Assembly (NCBI RefSeq): GCF_048128805.1
Contig: NC_136008.1
Span: 12,876,572-12,940,571 of the forward strand
DNA from: Centroberyx gerrardi
Lineage: Eukaryota > Chordata > Actinopteri > Beryciformes > Berycidae
Length of the DNA stretch: 64,000 nt
Reading direction: 5' to 3'
A program made the translations under genes and the position numbers. The notes under the pieces are model-generated. The model saw only the letters and a program-made list of their open reading frames with translations, ran no database searches and had not been told where the DNA came from. The stretch's first letter is position 1. Each line of letters begins with the position of its first letter. Shown piece by piece: positions 58,549 through 64,000 of the stretch.

Positions 58549-59476
58549 CTTCCAAAATCATTTCCAGAGAACTCTACTATTGAATCCTCACATGTAGCCT
58601 ATTAAGAGCCTGTGACACACAGCCCCTTAGGAAGAGTGGACAGAATCAAACCATGACCCCTACCCCAGCACTAAGGCAAATACAAAGAGGACAACAAAAC
58701 AACAGACAATAGCTACTGTTAACGGTTAAAACAAGGGAACCCATGTCACTCGAGCAGTAACAGCAGGGTAGACAAAAAGAAAGTCTACAACAAGTGAAAA
58801 TGAGGAAAGAGATCCCTCCTGAAGTGAGAAGTGACATAGGGGTTCATCTTCACTTGTGTGTTGCCCTCCCGCTTTGACGCATGTTCACAGGAAGCTTTGA
58901 GCTTTGTTGGGGAAGTGTCGCAGGAGAGGACAACATGGAATCTGTTGTTTTTTCCCGTTCTGTTTACTCAGCCAGTCAGTCATCTGTTTCCTATTCCTTC
59001 GGTTTAGGCCCGCCCTTTCTGGTAAATTGCCAAAAAAACAAATGAGAAGAAACAAACAAAAATAGAGAATGAAAAATAAAAGGCAAGTATAAGCAAAGAT
59101 GCTGCAAAACGCTGTGCCAAAACAGATGCTCTGGTGATGTAATTATCTTGTTGACCGGCCAAAACAGTGGAACATGAAGGATCAGACAGTCATGAGAGAC
59201 GATGATTTTCTTTATCTCTCCACATTATTGTATCTATCCACATTTCACATCAGCTCAGATCTTAACTATACAACAAATATTTAAATGAATGCTGACCAGA
59301 AACCTACAGTTTGTGTTGTATCTCTTTGGTTTCTCTCGTGCAGTCCTTGGATTATTTAAATCAGTCTTTGCAAAAATGGTGGAGGCTTTCCTATAGACAG
59401 TGTTGACTCGAAGAACCAAATTCTGTCATGAAAAAGGGCAAAGCTTCAACCAGATGTGCCAGTGCAATCATGGAAC
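58549..59476 (-). other. kcnj14: Candidate kcnj14 5' UTR exon
   Basis: A strong minus-strand acceptor (TTCTGTTTCTCTTTACAG ending at 59477) and a donor-like GGAAG followed by GTAAATAC at 58548 could bound a noncoding exon upstream of kcnj14. No open frame supports coding. The acceptor is convincing; the donor and the link to kcnj14 are inferred. Confidence 0.3.
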
Positions 59477-60428
59477 CTGTAAAGAGAAACAGAAGGAAAG
59501 AATACAGTCACTTTCCATCTCAATGTTTTGAAAATCATTTCTATACCCAAGATTGGTGATTGAGCTGCAAATCAGCATCTGAATGTATATACAACACTGT
59601 AATTCAGCTATGTGCATTCTGGTGGGCATACTATATTCACATGTTCACAGCTACATATTTATACAGTATGTTCACCACTACAAGGGCAAATGTGACATCC
59701 ATGATCGGGACTTTACTGGGAAGACAAGTGAGGTCCCAAAATACGTAATGTAACATAATTATATAGGAGCCAAGGAAGAATAAACAATAATAAAATTCTC
59801 AATAAAAGTGAAGCACCCTCATCTTGGGCCATGAAAACAAAGTGGTACAGATTGAGCAGTAGGCTATGATAGATAGGCAGTAGTGGATTATGGGTGATGG
59901 ACTGGAAGATATGCTGTGGATTTTCTTGGGTAAAGGTTGAGACTGGGATAGACTGGGTTCTGGGTCTGAGGTGACGAGAGGGTATGCCTTGCTGCAGTGA
60001 TGGCGGTATGCTGTGGATTACAGCTGCGCTCGTGACTCCAGTAATCTCACTGGCGTTCTGCTAATCCTTTGAGGACTTTATATAAGAACCACTACCATTA
60101 CGAAAAGTGTCAGGAATGTCTATAAACACACACAGGTAGTATATGATATGGTGTATACAGGATTTGGGATGATACAGTATAAAAGCAGTAGAGGTCTTTG
60201 GATCTAACAAAGAAACCATAATGATAATGTGCCTTAGTTCAGAAGAATGAGCTAGATGGGTCAATGGACAGCCCAGGTGTAAACACACATCTCTTACTCT
60301 GCTATATGGTATATATACTGTACATAGGTATTACAAGCTCCAAAACAAACAAACAAGGTAATTAACAAGGCAAAGTAAACATGTCATCCCCCACAAACAA
60401 TACAGTCCCCTTGTTTTAACGTGCAACT

Positions 60429-60855
60429 GTAGCATCCCCCTTGGGCCAATCAGTGTAATTTTTAAAGTGCTGGAGTGCAGTGGTGAGATGCATCGTTACC
60501 CAAAGTTGCGTCAAAATCTGATCAGTGGTATCTGAGATATCATGCAACACGTAGAAGAACAAATTAATGATGTAGCATCCCCCTTGGGTCAATCAGTGTA
60601 ACTTCTCACAAAAGGGATGATGCATCTTACAACAAAGTGGTGAGATGCATCATTCCTCCACATTTCATCAAAATCCAATCACTGTGTCTGAGATAGCACG
60701 TGTGTCACATGGTCAAACAAATGAATGGCAAAGCGCACCCCTTGGGCCAATCATTGTTTTTCTGAAAATGCTGAAATGCAATAGTGAAATGCATCATTCC
60801 CTCAAGTTTCATCAAAATCTGATCAGCAGTGTCAGAGATAGCGTGATGGACAGAT
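60429..60855. repeat. Three diverged tandem copies of an approximately 150-bp unit
   Basis: Units begin near 60429, 60571 and 60730. Each contains CCCCTTGGG.CAATCA, then GTGA.ATGCATC.TT, then TTTCATCAAAATC.GATCA, then GT.TCTGAGATA. Divergence between units is substantial, so this is an old tandem array or part of a repetitive element. Confidence 0.75.
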
Positions 60856-61930
60856 GGACCCAACAACTCAACAAAGGCCTATTTCACTGTGGGGGACAAT
60901 CATGCAAAAAACACTACACTAGTTATCAAGTTATGCGTCTATCCCTTTCTTTGTGAGGTAGGTAGTTAATTACAAAATACGACAACAATCTGCATGTCCA
61001 TGGATGTACTGCATGATTTGCAGCACACAGGTGAGGGAGGATTGTCAGGGGAAGAGTTTCCATTAGAAGGAATAAGACCCAATGCCAATATGATGCTGCA
61101 CACAAGCTTGTTCTGTTGTCAGATGTTGTATAATCATATGGGTATAAGTGCATGTGTGTGTCATTAGTTATAGCCAATAATGACTGAAGGGCCAGGCAGC
61201 CAACGCAGAGCGTTAGAAAAGCACATGCCCATTAATGCAGTCCATCATGCACAGACATTAAAGTATAATCTAAAGTATTTTATGTCTGTCTCAACATTAG
61301 GTTTGCATCCCCAGACTAAAAGAGACATTTCCTAATCATGTTTAAACATACAACCTACTTTGTGAACCAAAAATACCAGCAGTAACTCCTCAAAGAAAAC
61401 CCTTTTTAGTACCGACAAATATTGTATCATATTGGTGCACAGTCACCAGTGGCTGCTATAACTGGAAATGAAATAGAAGAGTCTGTCTTGCTTGCTAAAT
61501 TTTGATGTCACTTAGGATGATTTTCAGGGGATATGGTTACATCTCATCACCTCAGAACTGTGCAAGTGCTATAAACTAAAGGTCACAAGGGTGTAAAAGC
61601 CAATCTAGGATTTCATGGCGTATACTGTGACTACCAAACTGCTTAAATACAATATCTGCTGGTTAAGGAGTGCTTTTATTACACTGGTAAATGTAGTGAA
61701 ATTGCATAATTTGTGACAATTATGGTCCCTGACCTTTTTGGAGGGATGTGATAGGTTTTCTGTAGCAAAAGTTCAGGAACAGGATAAAAAAAAGCCTTTG
61801 CAATAATTGTGGAAAATGGTTTGACTAGTTGATTTGACTCCATATTCACACATTTCTGAAGGGGCTCATAAGCTAGACAACTAGTCAGTAATCGAAGCAA
61901 CTTCAGGCAGCACATCTTGATGACATCTCA
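60856..61930. other. Intergenic stretch, nothing recognised
   Basis: About 1 kb of AT-rich sequence without a conserved ORF, RNA gene or clear repeat on either strand. Confidence 0.4.
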
Positions 61931-62272
61931 GAATTAAGTCTTGATTCTCTGGCCTCTGATGTTTGGAGAAAGTTGAACATGTTCACAAATATTGTCTGAA
62001 CTTTCTAATTCCACTGCAATATTGCACATTTTCGAGCTGATTTGTATTGGCCTTAAAGGATAAGGCTGGTGTTTTTTAATGCATTTCTTACCGTCAACAA
62101 ATCCTATGAAAATAACAAAATCAACAATGAATTTGTTTTGCTAACAAGTCTCGTCCATGTAGCCGATGCTCAATAAAGCCATGTCTCAGCAGCCATAGTA
62201 ATAAAACTAATAGTTTAATAGTTTAATAGTTTAATAGTTTAATAAAACTATTAAAAACACGTCAAAGAGCCA
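61931..62272. repeat. Direct repeat, copy 1 (flank plus left half of MITE)
   Basis: The 342 bp here recur at 63391-63716 with high identity. Copy 1 carries two more 8-bp AGTTTAAT units than copy 2, which accounts for the 16-bp length difference. Confidence 0.9.
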
Positions 62273-62658
62273 TGCCGTTGCTCTGGGCAGCATATTTCAT
62301 CATCGCGACAACTTAATAAGCCGGCTGTAAACACGTTTGCAATCTCAAGAAAGTAGTTCCGTAGCACCAAAAATAGTCCCCGAAATGAAGAATTTGTTCC
62401 CATTTGAATTTGATTTGGTAATAACTACAATAGCCTGACTTTTCGTGGTAACAGTTAGCGATTTTTAAAATTGAAACTATGTCTTTGTGAGCTGTATTTA
62501 AAGGTTTTCAGCTTACAATTAGAGCCAATGACTTCTGGGTTGAAGGCTAGAAAGGGAACGTGGGAAGTCTGAAAGTAACAGGAGTAGAGCAAACGCATTG
62601 TTGATTTTGTTATTTTCATAGGATTTGTTGATGGTAAGAAATGCACCAGTGTTATCCT
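62057..62658. mobile_element. TTAA-flanked MITE with long gapped terminal inverted repeats
   Basis: The 602-bp element starts AGGATAAGGCTGGTG and ends CACCAGTGTTATCCT, directly flanked by TTAA at 62053-62056 and 62659-62662. The inverted repeats extend about 65 bp: CATTTCTTACC.TCAACAAAT and the following ATCCTATGAAAATAACAAAA recur inverted near the right end. TTAA duplication points to the piggyBac or Kolobok superfamilies. No ORF remains. Confidence 0.82.
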
Positions 62659-62873
62659 TTAAAAGTCATCATGCCCCACAAAATGGTGGCAAAAGATTCT
62701 GCAAGGCTTGGGTTCAGGGAACCAGTGTTTGAGAAGGCAGTCCTGACCTTGGTGCTGGTACTGTAGTTCCTGCCAGTGGAACCAAAAAACAGGCTCTCAG
62801 GTCTGCTATCTCTGTGATTGGGCTGGAGTGGTGCTGGACAGCTGATGACAGTAGCAGGGTGAGGTGCTGAGGG

Positions 62874-62874
62874 A

Positions 62875-62915
<41 letters not shown>

Positions 62916-62930
62916 TGTGTGTGTGTACGC
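62874..62930. repeat. TG microsatellite
   Basis: A TG run of roughly 55 bp, with one GAATG interruption, between the MITE and the palindrome. Confidence 0.85.
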
Positions 62931-63126
62931 AATTTGAGTATGCATGTGTCTCTGTTTAGCCTGTAAACCTTATCGTTGTGAGGTGGCAAATGTTCCAAAT
63001 GACCCCTCACATGAGAACATCCGTGCAAGGGTGTCTGGGAAAACTGCCTGTGTGAAGTTGTCGCGTCACACTCTCACAACACCCTGGGCCGTGTCAGATC
63101 CACAGCACTGCCTTATATGATAAAGG

Positions 63127-63259
63127 TTGGGAAGGGGATGGGGGCACTAAAGTTTGTGGGTGCTTTAATGCAAGGCCTATATATATATGTATATATAAAC
63201 ATATATATATAGGCCTTGCATTAAAGCACCCACAAACTTTAGTGCCCCCATCCCCTTCC

Positions 63260-63262
<3 letters not shown>
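63127..63262. repeat. Perfect 64-bp-arm inverted repeat
   Basis: Positions 63127-63190 and 63199-63262 are exact reverse complements with an 8-base loop. The arms contain GGGAAGGGGATGGGGGCACT, then AAAGTTTGTGGGTGCTTTAA, then TGCAAGGCC and a TA run at the centre. A third, single-mismatch partial copy of the right arm follows at about 63336-63382, beyond a TA repeat. Confidence 0.95.
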
Positions 63263-63326
<64 letters not shown>

Positions 63327-63335
63327 CACACATAT
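63263..63335. repeat. TA microsatellite
   Basis: About 70 bp of alternating TA, with a few C interruptions, joins the right arm of the palindrome to the third copy of the arm. Confidence 0.9.
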
Positions 63336-63390
63336 ATATGCCTTGCATTAAAGTACCCACAAACTTTAGTGCCCCCATCCCCAGAATTAA

Positions 63391-63716
63391 GAATTAAGTC
63401 TTGATTCTCTGGCCTCTGATGTTAGGAGAAAGTTGAACATGTTCAGAAATATTGTCTGAACTTTCTAATTCCACTGCAATATTGCACATTTTCGAGCTGA
63501 TTTGTATTGGCCTTAAAGGATAAGGCTGGTGTTTTTTAATGCATTTCTTACTGTCAACAAGTCCTATGAAAATAACAAAATCAACAATGAATTTGTTTTG
63601 CTAACAAGTCTGGTCCATGTAGCCGATGCCCAATAAAGCCATGTCTCAGCAGCCATAATAATAAAACTAATAGTTTAATAGTTTAATAAAACTATTAAAA
63701 ACATGTCAAAGAACCA
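63391..63716. repeat. Direct repeat, copy 2 (truncated MITE with flank)
   Basis: This is a second copy of 61931-62272, including about 120 bp of sequence outside the MITE and the same TTAA left junction. Similarity stops at about 63716, inside the MITE, so the right half of the element is absent here. Confidence 0.9.
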
Positions 63717-64000
63717 CTGGTAAAATAAAGCACCGCTTCTGGCTTTATCATCCAGGACTTGTAGATTATTTTACCATAGCCACCAATGCAGAAGCAATGC
63801 TGACTAGAGACAATTTGTCCAAGTTAATTATGTTGCCAGAAGAAGACATAGACAAAACTGGCGAAACCATCTTGATTGCATTAGATCACTCACTGGTTTG
63901 AATCAGTAAGAAATTAGAATGCTGCACTCACCCAAAAACCTCCTACACCTTAACATCTGCTTTGGTGAGCCCTTTCATAATTCTCCTGCAGGACCCCACT

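Overview
The window looks like nuclear DNA of a teleost fish, probably a percomorph. The evidence is intron-rich vertebrate genes, abundant CA/GT and GA microsatellites, fish-type transposon relics, and the gene set sphk2 - rpl18 - mpv17-like - (FAM181-like) - myh14 - kcnj14. In human, SPHK2, RPL18, MYH14 and KCNJ14 all lie in 19q13.33, so this appears to be a partly conserved neighbourhood. Five genes are on the minus strand. Only the FAM181-like gene is on the plus strand.

Layout: 188-650 is the first coding exon of sphk2, which runs off the left edge; a probable 5' noncoding exon and promoter lie near 3751-3950. 4275-9221 is a complete seven-exon rpl18 (188 aa) with a TOP-type 5' end and a TCTCGCGA promoter element; one intron carries a small hAT-type MITE with a clean 8-bp target duplication. 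9943-10969 is a complete four-exon mpv17-like gene (195 aa). 13770-15454 is a two-exon plus-strand gene (510 aa) with a FAM181-like basic block. 20051-45248 is non-muscle myosin heavy chain IIC (myh14), with 41 constitutive coding exons that join in frame to 2010 aa. Three further in-frame optional exons were found: loop 1 (16 aa), loop 2 (23 aa) and an 8-aa micro-exon before the tailpiece. The myh14 5' noncoding exon and a CCAAT-box-rich promoter lie at 48724-49200. 53238-56376 is kcnj14 (Kir2.4), three coding exons, 555 aa, with a long N-terminal extension.

The rest is introns, untranslated regions and repeats. Notable elements are a 1.28-kb DNA transposon at 29218-30496, a PIF/Harbinger-like 5' fragment with a MADF-type ORF at 36090-36549 sitting about 10 nt from a myh14 splice donor, a pentanucleotide ACGTC array at 31706-31814, and a tRNA-derived SINE with an 11-bp target duplication at 46472-46700. 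At the right end are a TTAA-flanked MITE at 62057-62658, a partial duplication of it with its flank at 63391-63716, and a perfect 64-bp-arm inverted repeat at 63127-63262.

The genes do not form one pathway. They make sphingosine kinase 2, a ribosomal protein, a mitochondrial or peroxisomal membrane protein, a possible nuclear regulator, a contractile motor and an inward-rectifier K+ channel. All exon joins were checked by hand for splice dinucleotides and reading-frame continuity; no database search was run.
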